From Palsa-459 sp035937595 (lineage in GTDB: Bacteria; Actinomycetota; Acidimicrobiia; Acidimicrobiales; RAAP-2), in contig DASZHS010000042.1 in assembly GCA_035937595.1 (NCBI GenBank), positions 1-51,607 on the forward strand: a stretch of DNA of 51,607 nucleotides, in the 5' to 3' direction. Shown here in pieces: positions 22,999 through 30,480 of this stretch. The position numbers and the translations under genes were made by a program. Numbering within the stretch: position 1 is the stretch's first letter; each line of letters opens with the position of its first letter. The notes under the pieces are model-generated. The model had not been told where the DNA came from. It did not search any database and was given only the letters and a program-made list of their open reading frames with translations.

Positions 22999-23004
22999 TA
23001 CGCT
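22999..23004 (+). promoter_or_regulatory. Candidate -10 element, epoxide-hydrolase-like gene (leaderless)
   Basis: TACGCT five nt before the ATG at 23010. Confidence 0.45.
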
Positions 23005-23009
23005 GGGCG

Positions 23010-23888
23010 ATGCCCGATGGTGTCGTCGAGACCCGCGGCATCACGTTCCACTACCTTGAGCGCGGCGCGCCCGACGCGCCACTCGCCCTGGTCCTCCACG
23101 GCTTCCCGGAGTCCCCGGTGAGCTTCGTCGCGCTCCTCGACGCGCTGGCCGAGGCGGGCTACCACGCGGTCGCGCCGTGGCTCCGCGGCTACGCACCGAC
23201 CTCGCTCGCCCCCGACGCCAGCTACCACGTCGGCTCGCTCGCCGCCGACGCCAACGCGCTGCACGGCGCGCTCGGCGGCGACGGCCGCGCCGTGCTCGTC
23301 GGCCACGACTGGGGCGCGAGCGCGGTGTACCCGGCGCTCAGCGTCGCGCCCGAGCGCTGGCGCCGCGGGGTCGCGATGGCGGTGCCGCCGTTCGCGGCGA
23401 TGGTCGCGGCGATGGCGACCGTGGACCAGCTCCGACGCAGCTGGTACATGTGGCTCCTCGCCACCCCGGTCGGCGAGGGGGCGCTGGCGGCCAACGGGCT
23501 CGCGCTCATCGACGCGCTGTGGTCCCAGTGGTCGCCCGGGCTGGACGCGGCGTCCGCCGCTCAGGGGATCGCCGCGGCCAAGGCGGCCCTCGCCGCGCCC
23601 GCCCACCTCGCCGCGGCGACCGGCTACTACCGCGCTCTGTTCGCGGACCCGCCGTCGGATCCTGACGCCGCCGCCGCCCAGGCGGCCGCCCTCGCGACGC
23701 CCCCCGTGCCGGTCTGCTACCTGCACGGCGTAGACGACGGGTGCATCGGGATCGAGGCGATCGGGGACCCGCTCCTGCACCTCTGCGAGGGCTCGCGCTA
23801 CCACCGCGTCGCCGCCGCCGGCCACTTCCTGCACGTGGAGCGGCCCGCGCTCGTCGCCGAGCACGTCGGCGCGTTCCTCTCAGGCTGA
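23010..23888 (+). CDS. Alpha/beta hydrolase, epoxide hydrolase/haloalkane dehalogenase-like
   Basis: A 292-residue alpha/beta hydrolase. HGFPESP is the HGxP oxyanion motif; VGHDWGAS has Asp (residue 100) as the nucleophile, which places it with epoxide hydrolases and dehalogenases rather than esterases; an acid lies in HGVDDGC and the His in AAGHFLHVERP (about residue 272). The cap region (about 125-210) is unusually rich in alanine. The first strands ITFHYLERG and APLALVLHG are standard. Its 3' end overlaps the convergent mutY by nine bases. Substrate unknown. Confidence 0.83.
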   Translation: MPDGVVETRGITFHYLERGAPDAPLALVLHGFPESPVSFVALLDALAEAGYHAVAPWLRGYAPTSLAPDASYHVGSLAADANALHGALGGDGRAVLVGHDWGASAVYPALSVAPERWRRGVAMAVPPFAAMVAAMATVDQLRRSWYMWLLATPVGEGALAANGLALIDALWSQWSPGLDAASAAQGIAAAKAALAAPAHLAAATGYYRALFADPPSDPDAAAAQAAALATPPVPVCYLHGVDDGCIGIEAIGDPLLHLCEGSRYHRVAAAGHFLHVERPALVAEHVGAFLSG

Positions 23889-24785
23889 GCGCGCGCCGCG
23901 CCCGGGGCGCCAGATCCCGCCTTCGACCTCGAGCAGACCCTCGGCCACCAGCTGCGCCGCGACGCGCGCCGCGCGCGCTGGGTCCTCGGGCCATCCCGCC
24001 GCCGTCGCGAGGTCCGACGCGGCGAGCGGGCGGTCGAGCGCCGCGACGAGCAGCCGTCCTCGACCCTCGCGATTCGAGCCGGCGAAGCGGGGCTGTGGCC
24101 GCGAGACGAACGCCGTGCGGCTCGCCGGGTCCGGCGCCCCGTCACCCGATCGACGCCACCGACAGCACGGCCGCAGCGGGCACAAAGAGCACGAGGGCAC
24201 CGGGCCGCACGTGGTCGCACCCAGGTCGAGCATCGCCTGGTTGTGCGCCCACCCACGCCCGCGAGGGACGAGGTCGTCGGCGAGCGCCTGTGCCTCCCGT
24301 GGTGCGAGCGGTCGGTTCGCGACGGCGCGCGCGAGCACCCGCGCGACGTTGGTGTCGACGATGCCGACGTCGCGCTCGAACGCGAAGCACAGGACCGCTC
24401 GCGCGGTGTAGGGGCCGACGCCCGGGAGCGCGAGCAGCGCGTCGAGGTCGTCCGGGACGCGCCCGGCGTGGTCGTCCACGATCGCGGTCGCGGCTCCCTG
24501 CAGCGCACGCGCGCGCCGGTAGTAGCCGAGGCCCCGCCACGCGTCGAGGACGTCGCCGAGTGGTGCCGCGGCGCAGGCGGCGGGCGTGGGGAAGCGCGCG
24601 CAGCACCGCTCGTAGACGGCGACCGCGCGCTGCGCCTGGGTCTGCTGGCAGCAGAGCTCCGCGACGAGGACCCGCCACGGGTCACGCGTCTCGCGCCAGG
24701 GGAACGCCCGGGTGATGGGCAGCCCTTGGAGGCGCGCTCGCAGGGCCGCCGACGGCGCGAGGCGCTCAGTCCCAGACGTCGTCAC
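23880..24785 (-). CDS. mutY: A/G-specific adenine glycosylase MutY
   Basis: A 301-residue glycosylase that removes adenine opposite 8-oxoguanine. FPWRETRDPWRVLVAELCCQQTQ has the catalytic Glu at residue 43; LPGVGPYTARAV is the helix-hairpin-helix; IVDTNVARVLAR carries the catalytic Asp (about 143). The cluster loop reads CGPVPSCSLCPLRPCC: four or more cysteines, but with five rather than the usual six residues between the first two. The C-terminal region is shorter than the usual NUDIX-like 8-oxoG recognition domain and instead looks like a small winged helix (DLATAAGWPEDPARAARVAAQL-like). The GTG start overlaps the upstream MaoC stop by 20 bases. Confidence 0.87.
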   Translation of the reverse strand: MTTSGTERLAPSAALRARLQGLPITRAFPWRETRDPWRVLVAELCCQQTQAQRAVAVYERCCARFPTPAACAAAPLGDVLDAWRGLGYYRRARALQGAATAIVDDHAGRVPDDLDALLALPGVGPYTARAVLCFAFERDVGIVDTNVARVLARAVANRPLAPREAQALADDLVPRGRGWAHNQAMLDLGATTCGPVPSCSLCPLRPCCRWRRSGDGAPDPASRTAFVSRPQPRFAGSNREGRGRLLVAALDRPLAASDLATAAGWPEDPARAARVAAQLVAEGLLEVEGGIWRPGRGARSA

Positions 24786-25278
24786 CGTAGGGGCGGCGTC
24801 GCGGGGGGAGCGAGGCGGCCATCCAGACCATCACCTTGCGGCGGAAGAAGCAGACCTCCTCGCCACGCTGGTTGAACGCCTTCGTCTCCACGGTCACGAT
24901 GCCGCGGTCCGGCTTGGAGCGGGACGGCTGCTTGCCGAGCACCCGCGTCTCGGCGTAGATCGTGTCGCCGTGGAACGTCGGGTGCTGGTGGCGAAGTGAC
25001 TCGACCTCCAGGTTCGCGATGCAGGACCCCGAGACGTCCGGCACGCTCATGCCCAGCGCGAGCGAGTAGACGAGGTTGCCGACCACGACGTTGCGCCCGT
25101 GGACGGTCTCGTGCTCGGCGAACCAGGCGTTCGTGTGCAGCGGGTGGTGGTTCATCGTGACCATGCAGAAGAGGTGGTCGTCGGCCTCCGTGATCGTCTT
25201 GCCGGGCCAGTGCCGATACACGTCGCCCACCTCGAACTCCTCGAAGGCGCGGCCGAACGGTCGCTCGTAGGTGGTCAC
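24766..25278 (-). CDS. MaoC-family acyl-CoA hydratase, candidate mesaconyl-CoA hydratase
   Basis: A 170-residue single hot-dog-domain protein. FEEFEVGDVYRHWPGKTITEADDHLF is the N-terminal block; MVTMNHHPLHTNAWFA holds the active-site loop in which hydratase-2 enzymes have Asp/His (here Asn-His-His); VYSLALGMSVPDVS and GDTIYAETRVLGKQPSRSKPDRGIV follow. Proteins of this type occur with CitE-like lyases and methylsuccinyl-CoA dehydrogenase in actinobacterial ethylmalonyl-CoA gene sets, and both partners are 2-4 kb away. GTG start six nt after CAGAAT. It shares a short divergent promoter region with a membrane protein and overlaps mutY. Confidence 0.8.
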   Translation of the reverse strand: MTTYERPFGRAFEEFEVGDVYRHWPGKTITEADDHLFCMVTMNHHPLHTNAWFAEHETVHGRNVVVGNLVYSLALGMSVPDVSGSCIANLEVESLRHQHPTFHGDTIYAETRVLGKQPSRSKPDRGIVTVETKAFNQRGEEVCFFRRKVMVWMAASLPPRRRPYGDDVWD

Positions 25279-25284
25279 GTCGCC

Positions 25285-25290
25285 ATTCTG
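25285..25290 (-). promoter_or_regulatory. Candidate -10 element, MaoC gene (leaderless)
   Basis: CAGAAT on the minus strand, six nt before the GTG at 25278. Confidence 0.4.
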
Positions 25291-25311
25291 CCCGTGGGCC
25301 GAGGTGACCAC

Positions 25312-25324
25312 CCAATCGGATTGG
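25312..25324. promoter_or_regulatory. Perfect 13-bp palindrome, candidate operator
   Basis: CCAATC-G-GATTGG in the 58-nt region between the divergent MaoC and membrane-protein starts. It directly abuts the -10 element TAGGTT (25325-25330), so a bound protein would block the + promoter and probably overlap the - promoter's -35. Confidence 0.45.
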
Positions 25325-25330
25325 TAGGTT
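25325..25330 (+). promoter_or_regulatory. Candidate -10 element, membrane glycosyltransferase-like gene (leaderless)
   Basis: TAGGTT six nt before the GTG at 25337, immediately next to the palindrome. Confidence 0.5.
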
Positions 25331-25336
25331 CGTCCG

Positions 25337-26971
25337 GTGCCTGAGGCAGCACCCGCGTCGGGCACGCGCCGCGCGCTGCGGGTGACCGACGCCGTGGTGC
25401 TGATCGGGATCGGCGTCGTCACCGCCGTCCTGCACGTCGTCGCCGTCGCGCTCGGCGTGCGCATCCACTCGACCGACCTGAGCGCGCCGGCCCTCGCGCG
25501 CAACGACTGGCAGCTGCTCCCCGCGAGCCTGCTGCAGCACGGCCTCGTCGGGAGCCTCGCGCGCCTCCACAGCCAGCCACCGCTGTTCAACCTCGCGACG
25601 GGCCTCCTCCTCAACCTGCCCCACGCGATGCAGGCACCCGTGGCCTCGGGGGTGATGGTCGCCTGCGCGGTCGTCGTCGCCGTCGCCGCCGCCGGGATCC
25701 TCCTCGAGCTCGGCGTCAACCGCGTCGTGACGCTCGTGGTGGTCGGCGTCTTCATCGTGGCGGACCCCGCGCAGTACCTCTACGGCGCGTTCTACTTCTA
25801 CGCGCTGCCCACGGCCGCCCTCGTGACCGCGACGGGCTGGGCCGCGGTGCGGTGGGCGCGCACGAACCGCGTCGTGCCCGGCGTCGCCTACGGCGTGCTC
25901 GCGGCCGGCCTCGTCCTCACCAACAGCTCGTACCAGCTCTACACGGTGGCGCTCGCCTCGGTGCCGCTCGTCTGGGTGCTGCGCCACAGCTGGCGGCGCG
26001 TCGTCGCCGTCCTCGTGGGGCCGCTCCTCGTCGTGGCGGCGTGGTACGGCAACGACATGGTCCAGTTCCACACCGCCACCACGTCGAGCTGGCTCGGCAT
26101 GAACCTCGCGCGCGCGACGCTCTCGCTCGACTCGCGCGCCGACCTGCGCACGCTCGTCGGCCAGGGCGTCATCTCACCGGTCGCGCTGCGCCCGCCGTTC
26201 TCCCCGCTCACGACCTACGGGGCGCTCTGGCGCCATCCGCCGACGGGTCATGCCGCCCTCGACATCGCCACCAACATCAACACGCCCAACTACGACAACA
26301 TCGCCTACGTCGCCATCTCGCGCCAGTACCTCGCCGACGACCTGCACTGGATCGAGCACCGCCCGTGGCAGTACGTGCTCCACACGACGGTGGGGCTCCG
26401 GCTGTGGCTGCTCCCGACTGAGCAGTACTACGCGACGGACCAGCTCCCCCACTACCACCTGGGGGGCTACACGACCGTCTACGACGCGCTGATCGGCCTC
26501 CAGCCGTCCGCGGACCCGACGGCCGTCGTGGCGGTCATCGCCGCGCACCGCGGCCCCGGGCTCTCGAACCTGTCGATCACCGCGATCGCCGAGGCGCTCC
26601 TCGCCCTCGTGGCCCTCCCGATCGTCGCGTGGCGCCGCCGACGACGAGACCCCCGGGGCGCGGCCGCCGCGCTGTGGATCTGGGTGCTCTCCGCGTCGGT
26701 CTTCGTCACGACGACGCTGCTCGAGGCCGCCGAGAACAACCGGTTCCGCTTCGAGCTCGGCGGGCTGCTCGTGTGCGGGGCGACGGTGGCGACGGTGTGG
26801 CTCGTCGACCGCTCAGGGCTCGGTCGCGGGCTCCTCAGCGGGGCGGGTGGCGAACGAGACGGACGCGCCGGGGAGGCTCTCGCCGTCGACGACGAACCGC
26901 CACGTGTAGCGGCTGGCCGGCGCCAGCTGGAGGGGGCCCAGGTTGACGGCCATGGGGACGTCCACGGGTGA
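25337..26971 (+). CDS. Polytopic membrane protein, possible GT-C-type glycosyltransferase
   Basis: A 544-residue protein with about 10 hydrophobic helices from residue 15 to 495 and a long exposed loop in the middle (about 240-365) containing Trp, Tyr and Asn-rich segments such as HPPTGHAALDIATNINTPNY. The overall plan (HSQPPLFNL in the first large loop, multiple helices, one big loop) is like polyprenyl-phosphate-sugar glycosyltransferases of GT-C fold, but I see no clear DD/DE motif, so the assignment is tentative. After the last helix (WLVDRSG, about 494) a 50-residue tail is read entirely antisense to the convergent DUF6941-like gene, a 159-bp double-coding region. Confidence 0.6.
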   Translation: MPEAAPASGTRRALRVTDAVVLIGIGVVTAVLHVVAVALGVRIHSTDLSAPALARNDWQLLPASLLQHGLVGSLARLHSQPPLFNLATGLLLNLPHAMQAPVASGVMVACAVVVAVAAAGILLELGVNRVVTLVVVGVFIVADPAQYLYGAFYFYALPTAALVTATGWAAVRWARTNRVVPGVAYGVLAAGLVLTNSSYQLYTVALASVPLVWVLRHSWRRVVAVLVGPLLVVAAWYGNDMVQFHTATTSSWLGMNLARATLSLDSRADLRTLVGQGVISPVALRPPFSPLTTYGALWRHPPTGHAALDIATNINTPNYDNIAYVAISRQYLADDLHWIEHRPWQYVLHTTVGLRLWLLPTEQYYATDQLPHYHLGGYTTVYDALIGLQPSADPTAVVAVIAAHRGPGLSNLSITAIAEALLALVALPIVAWRRRRRDPRGAAAALWIWVLSASVFVTTTLLEAAENNRFRFELGGLLVCGATVATVWLVDRSGLGRGLLSGAGGERDGRAGEALAVDDEPPRVAAGRRQLEGAQVDGHGDVHG

Positions 26972-27253
26972 GCCCTCGGGCACGCCCTGCGGCTGGCCCA
27001 CCGCGAAGTCGCCCCGCATCTCGACCGGTTGGGCGCCCTCGGGCGTCTCGATCATGACCGCCCCACCGTCGGCGTCCTCCAAGAACAGCTCCCAGTGGTG
27101 CTCGCGCGACAGCTCGTGCCAGTCGACCTCGAGCTTGATGGCGACCGCCGAGGGGACCGGCTGCGGGCCGGTGACCGACCAGCCCCCGCCGAGGATGTAG
27201 AGCTTGCCGTCGGCCACCTGCGCGCTGTCGCACAGCAGCATCGTCACCTGCAC
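26813..27253 (-). CDS. DUF6941-like conserved protein
   Basis: A 146-residue soluble beta-rich protein. The N-terminal VTMLLCDSAQVADGKLYILGGGWSVTGP is a recognisable actinobacterial block (usually LLADAAQVxxGKLYVLGGGW), and the C-terminal PASRYTWRFVVDGE looks like an immunoglobulin-like strand pair. No catalytic motif is seen and the function is unknown. I placed the start at the GTG at 27253, two codons before the conserved block and seven nt after TAGGCT. Its 3' third overlaps the tail of the convergent membrane protein by 159 bp; this gene is the more convincing of the two there. Confidence 0.7.
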   Translation of the reverse strand: MQVTMLLCDSAQVADGKLYILGGGWSVTGPQPVPSAVAIKLEVDWHELSREHHWELFLEDADGGAVMIETPEGAQPVEMRGDFAVGQPQGVPEGSPVDVPMAVNLGPLQLAPASRYTWRFVVDGESLPGASVSFATRPAEEPATEP

Positions 27254-27260
27254 GGGCGCG

Positions 27261-27266
27261 AGCCTA
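27261..27266 (-). promoter_or_regulatory. Candidate -10 element, DUF6941-like gene (leaderless)
   Basis: TAGGCT on the minus strand, seven nt before the GTG at 27253. Confidence 0.5.
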
Positions 27267-27302
27267 CGGGTCCGAGCACGCGGTGCCCGTTGCACGATCG
27301 CT

Positions 27303-27308
27303 TAGGTT
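27303..27308 (+). promoter_or_regulatory. Candidate -10 element, acyl-CoA dehydrogenase gene (leaderless)
   Basis: TAGGTT six nt before the GTG at 27315. Confidence 0.5.
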
Positions 27309-27314
27309 TTGCGG

Positions 27315-28913
27315 GTGGTTGACGGTGCCCCAGGGCTCGACGGTGCGGCCGGGGCCGTCGAGCTCGCCGGCGCGCTCGTGACGCGGGCCACCGAGCGGCT
27401 CGTCGCGCTCGGTGGCGTCGACGACAACCAGAGCCTCGCCTACGAGCTCGCCCACGTCGCCGCGGCCACCGAGGTCGCCCGCGCCGCCGTCCGCTACGGG
27501 GCGCACGGGCCCACAGAGGCCGACCTCGCGTGCGCGTTCGTCGCCGACGCGGTCGCCGACGCCGCCGCGCGGACCGTCGGGCGCGAGCCGCTCTTCGGGG
27601 TGGAGCCCGGCTGGCAGGGCCCCGCGCAGGCGTTCCTCGCCGGGGGGCGCGCACCCGGGTTCCTCGCCGCCCTCGCCGAGTCCCCCGGACCCCGGCACCT
27701 CGACGAGGACTTCACCTTGGTCGCCGACACGTTCCACCGCTTCGCCGCCGAGCAGGTCCGGCCGCACGCCGAGCACGTCCACCGCACCAACGGGGACATC
27801 CCCGAGGCGCTCATCTCGGGGCTCGCCGAGCTCGGCGGGCTCGGGCTCAGCGTGCCCGAGGCCTACGGCGGGTTCGCGACGGGCGGCGAGCACGACTACC
27901 TCGGGATGGTGGTGGCGACCGAGGAGCTCACGTGGGGGTCGCTCGGGATCGGCGGCTCGCTCATCACGCGCCCCGAGATCCTGACGAGGGCGCTCGTGCG
28001 CGGGGGGACCGACGCCCAGCGTGAGCGCTGGCTGCCTAGGCTCGCCTCGGGCGAGGAGCTGGCCGCCGTCGCGGTGACCGAGCCCGACTTCGGGAGCGAC
28101 GTCGCGGGGATCACGACGACGGCCACGAAGGTGGACGGCGGGTGGGTCGTGAACGGCACGAAGACGTGGTGCACGTTCGCGGCGCGCGCGACCGTGCTCA
28201 TGCTGCTCGTGCGCACCGACCCGGACCGCACCAAGGGCCATCGGGGGCTCTCGCTGCTGCTCGTGCGCAAGCCCCCCGGCGACGCCCACGGGTTCCGGGT
28301 CGACCAGCCACCCCGTGGCGAGGGCGGGCCGGGGCGGCTCGAGGGCCGGCCGATCGACACGATCGGGTACCGCGGCATGCACTCCTACGAGCTCAGCTTC
28401 GAGGGCTTCTTCGTGGAGGACGCCGACCTCGTCGGGGGCGAGGCGGGGCTGGGCCGAGGGTTCTACCTCCAGATGGCCGGGTTCGAGAACGGGCGGATCC
28501 AGACCGCCGCACGCGCGCTCGGGGTGATGCAGGCGGCCTACGAGGCCGCCGTCGACTACGCGCGGGGCCGGCGTGTCTTCGGCGCGGCGCTCCTCGACTA
28601 CGAGCTCACCCGCGCCAAGCTCGGCCGGATGGCCGCGGTCATCCAGTGCGCCCGGCAGTTCTCCTACGAGGTGGCGCGGGTGATGGCGACCGGCGAGGGG
28701 GCGCTCGAGGCCTCGATGGCGAAGGCCTACGTCTGCAGGGCCGCCGAGTGGGTGACGCGCGAGGCGATGCAGCTGCACGGGGGCATGGGCTACGCCGAGG
28801 AGTACGCCGTCAGCCGCTACTTCGTCGACGCGAGGGTGCTGTCGATCTTCGAGGGTGCCGACGAGACGCTGTGCCTCAAGGTCATCGCCCGGCGCCTGTG
28901 CGAGGCCGCCTGA
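27315..28913 (+). CDS. Acyl-CoA dehydrogenase with N-terminal extension, candidate (2S)-methylsuccinyl-CoA dehydrogenase
   Basis: A 532-residue enzyme. Residues about 1-130 form a helical, alanine-rich extension absent from ordinary acyl-CoA dehydrogenases; methylsuccinyl-CoA dehydrogenases (Mcd) of the ethylmalonyl-CoA pathway are about 550 residues with such an extension. The dehydrogenase core follows: LGLSVPEAYGGF, AVAVTEPDFGSDVAGI, WVVNGTKTWCTFAARA, YARGRRVFGAALLDYEL, MQLHGGMGYAEEYAVSR and, at the C-terminus, IFEGADETL with the catalytic Glu. The next gene is a CitE-like lyase and a MaoC hydratase lies upstream, the other two enzymes that would follow Mcd. The pathway's crotonyl-CoA carboxylase/reductase and mutase are not in the window. 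Confidence 0.82.
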   Translation: MVDGAPGLDGAAGAVELAGALVTRATERLVALGGVDDNQSLAYELAHVAAATEVARAAVRYGAHGPTEADLACAFVADAVADAAARTVGREPLFGVEPGWQGPAQAFLAGGRAPGFLAALAESPGPRHLDEDFTLVADTFHRFAAEQVRPHAEHVHRTNGDIPEALISGLAELGGLGLSVPEAYGGFATGGEHDYLGMVVATEELTWGSLGIGGSLITRPEILTRALVRGGTDAQRERWLPRLASGEELAAVAVTEPDFGSDVAGITTTATKVDGGWVVNGTKTWCTFAARATVLMLLVRTDPDRTKGHRGLSLLLVRKPPGDAHGFRVDQPPRGEGGPGRLEGRPIDTIGYRGMHSYELSFEGFFVEDADLVGGEAGLGRGFYLQMAGFENGRIQTAARALGVMQAAYEAAVDYARGRRVFGAALLDYELTRAKLGRMAAVIQCARQFSYEVARVMATGEGALEASMAKAYVCRAAEWVTREAMQLHGGMGYAEEYAVSRYFVDARVLSIFEGADETLCLKVIARRLCEAA

Positions 28914-28914
28914 G

Positions 28915-29850
28915 CTACCGCGACCTCGTCAGCCCTGCGCGCTCGCCGCGGCTCACGAACTTGGTCGCCATCTTGCGGCTCGCCTCGTCGATCATCTCGT
29001 CGCCGAACATCACCGAGCCCTTGTGCTCCTCGTCGGTGGCGACCCGGTAGGCCTCGAGGATGTCCCAGGCGTGGTCGAACTGCTCCTGGGTCGGCGAGTA
29101 GACCTCGTTCAGCACGACGGCCTGGTCCGGGGTGAGCGCCCACTTGCCGTCGTAGCCGAGCATCCGGGTCCGCATCGCGAACGCCCGCAGCGCGTCGTGG
29201 TCCCGGACCTTGAGGAACGGCCCGTCGATGACCTGGAGGCCGTTCGCGCGCCCGGCCATCAGGATCTTCGAGAAGACGTAGTGGAAGTGGTCGCCGGGGT
29301 ACTCGGGGATCGCGACGCCCCCGGTCAGCACGGGCATCTCGATCGACGCGGCGAAGTCCGCGGGGCCGAAGATGATCGTCTCGAGCCGCGGCGAGGCGGC
29401 GCAGATCTCCTCCACGTTGATGAGCCCCCGCGCGGTCTCGATCTGCGCCTCGATGCCGACGTGGCCGACGGGCAGCCCGCTGTTGCGCTCGACCTGGGTG
29501 AGCAGGAGGTCGAGGGCCACGATCTCGGCGGCGGACTGGACCTTCGGCAGCATGACCTCGTCGAGCCTCGGGCCCGCAGCCCCCACCACCTCGATCACGT
29601 CGTTGTAGGTCCAGGCGGTGTCCCAGGCGTTCACCCGGACGCACAGGACCCGGTCGTCCCAGTCCTGCTTCACGATCGCCTCGACGACCTTGGCCCGCGC
29701 GGCGACCTTCTCGTTGGGCGCGACGGCGTCTTCGAGGTCGAGGAACGTCATGTCCGCCGCCACCGTCGGCGCCTTCGCCAGGAACTTCTCCGACGAGCCG
29801 GGCGTCGAGAGGCAGGAGCGGCGGGGCAGGTCGCGGGAGCGCTCGGACAT
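28915..29850 (-). CDS. HpcH/HpaI (CitE-like) lyase, candidate malyl-CoA/beta-methylmalyl-CoA lyase
   Basis: A 311-residue TIM-barrel lyase. CLSTPGSSEKFLAKA (substrate phosphate contact), MTFLDLEDAVAPNEK (metal-ligand Glu/Asp), VRVNAWDTAWTYNDV, VMLPKVQSAAEI, IEAQIETARGLINVEEI (second metal Glu) and IIFGPADFAAS (metal Asp) are all in place. This is the CoA-thioester lyase group that cleaves malyl-CoA or methylmalyl-CoA to glyoxylate and acetyl- or propionyl-CoA; an HMG-CoA-like or citramalyl-CoA lyase is the alternative. TAACCT is six nt before the ATG. It is convergent with the Mcd-like gene, one base apart. Confidence 0.83.
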   Translation of the reverse strand: MSERSRDLPRRSCLSTPGSSEKFLAKAPTVAADMTFLDLEDAVAPNEKVAARAKVVEAIVKQDWDDRVLCVRVNAWDTAWTYNDVIEVVGAAGPRLDEVMLPKVQSAAEIVALDLLLTQVERNSGLPVGHVGIEAQIETARGLINVEEICAASPRLETIIFGPADFAASIEMPVLTGGVAIPEYPGDHFHYVFSKILMAGRANGLQVIDGPFLKVRDHDALRAFAMRTRMLGYDGKWALTPDQAVVLNEVYSPTQEQFDHAWDILEAYRVATDEEHKGSVMFGDEMIDEASRKMATKFVSRGERAGLTRSR

Positions 29851-29856
29851 GGTCGA

Positions 29857-29862
29857 AGGTTA
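29857..29862 (-). promoter_or_regulatory. Candidate -10 element, CitE-like lyase gene (leaderless)
   Basis: TAACCT on the minus strand, six nt before the ATG at 29850. Confidence 0.45.
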
Positions 29863-29990
29863 CCGACGCGCGCGCGACGGGCCGGACGGCGCGTGGCAAC
29901 GTCGTGGCGTGGCAGGGACCGAGCTCGAGGGCGGCACGCGGCGCCGTGGCCCGACGCGCACGGGCCGCTCCGGCGCGGCCGAGGTGCGAC

Positions 29991-30461
29991 GTGGCCCGTG
30001 AGCACCGGGAGTTCGCGTCGACGACCGCCGCCGCGCCCGTCGAGGAGGTCTGGCGGCTGCTGGTCGCGACCGACCGCTACGCCGAGTGGGTCGAGTCCAC
30101 CGTCGAGGTCCTCCGCACCGACGGCGAGGCCCGGCTCGGCGCGAGCTTCGAGGAGCGCTCGCGGATCTCGGGGCTCTTCATGGCGACGATCCGCTGGACG
30201 GTGACCGAGCTCGAGGTGCACCGCCGGCTCGCCTTCGAGGGCACGGGGGTGGCCGTGCTCCGCGGCCTCGGGTTCTCGGTCGACCTCGACGCCGTGGGCG
30301 AGGCGACCGAGGTCACGCTCACCTTGTGGTACACGCCGCGCTTCGGGTCGCTCGGCACGTTCCTCGACGTCGTCACGCGCGGCAACGTCACGAACGACCA
30401 GAAGCGGTCCGTCCGGACCCTCGCGTTCCTCGCCGAGCACCGCGACGGCGACGGCCGGTGA
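29991..30461 (+). CDS. SRPBCC-fold (polyketide cyclase/START-like) protein
   Basis: A 156-residue protein with the Bet v1-like START fold. REHREFASTTAAAPVEEVWRLLVATDRYAEWVES is the first strand and the following helices with the typical P-x-x-x-V-W and Y-x-x-W pattern; RRLAFEG and VTLTLWYTPRF are later strands; the C-terminal helix is RGNVTNDQKRSVRTLAFLAE. These proteins bind hydrophobic ligands in a cavity. The frame stays open 29 codons upstream, but the GTG at 29991 directly precedes the conserved first strand. Ligand and role unknown. Confidence 0.78.
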   Translation: MAREHREFASTTAAAPVEEVWRLLVATDRYAEWVESTVEVLRTDGEARLGASFEERSRISGLFMATIRWTVTELEVHRRLAFEGTGVAVLRGLGFSVDLDAVGEATEVTLTLWYTPRFGSLGTFLDVVTRGNVTNDQKRSVRTLAFLAEHRDGDGR

Positions 30462-30480
30462 CCGGGCCGCCCGGGGTCGC

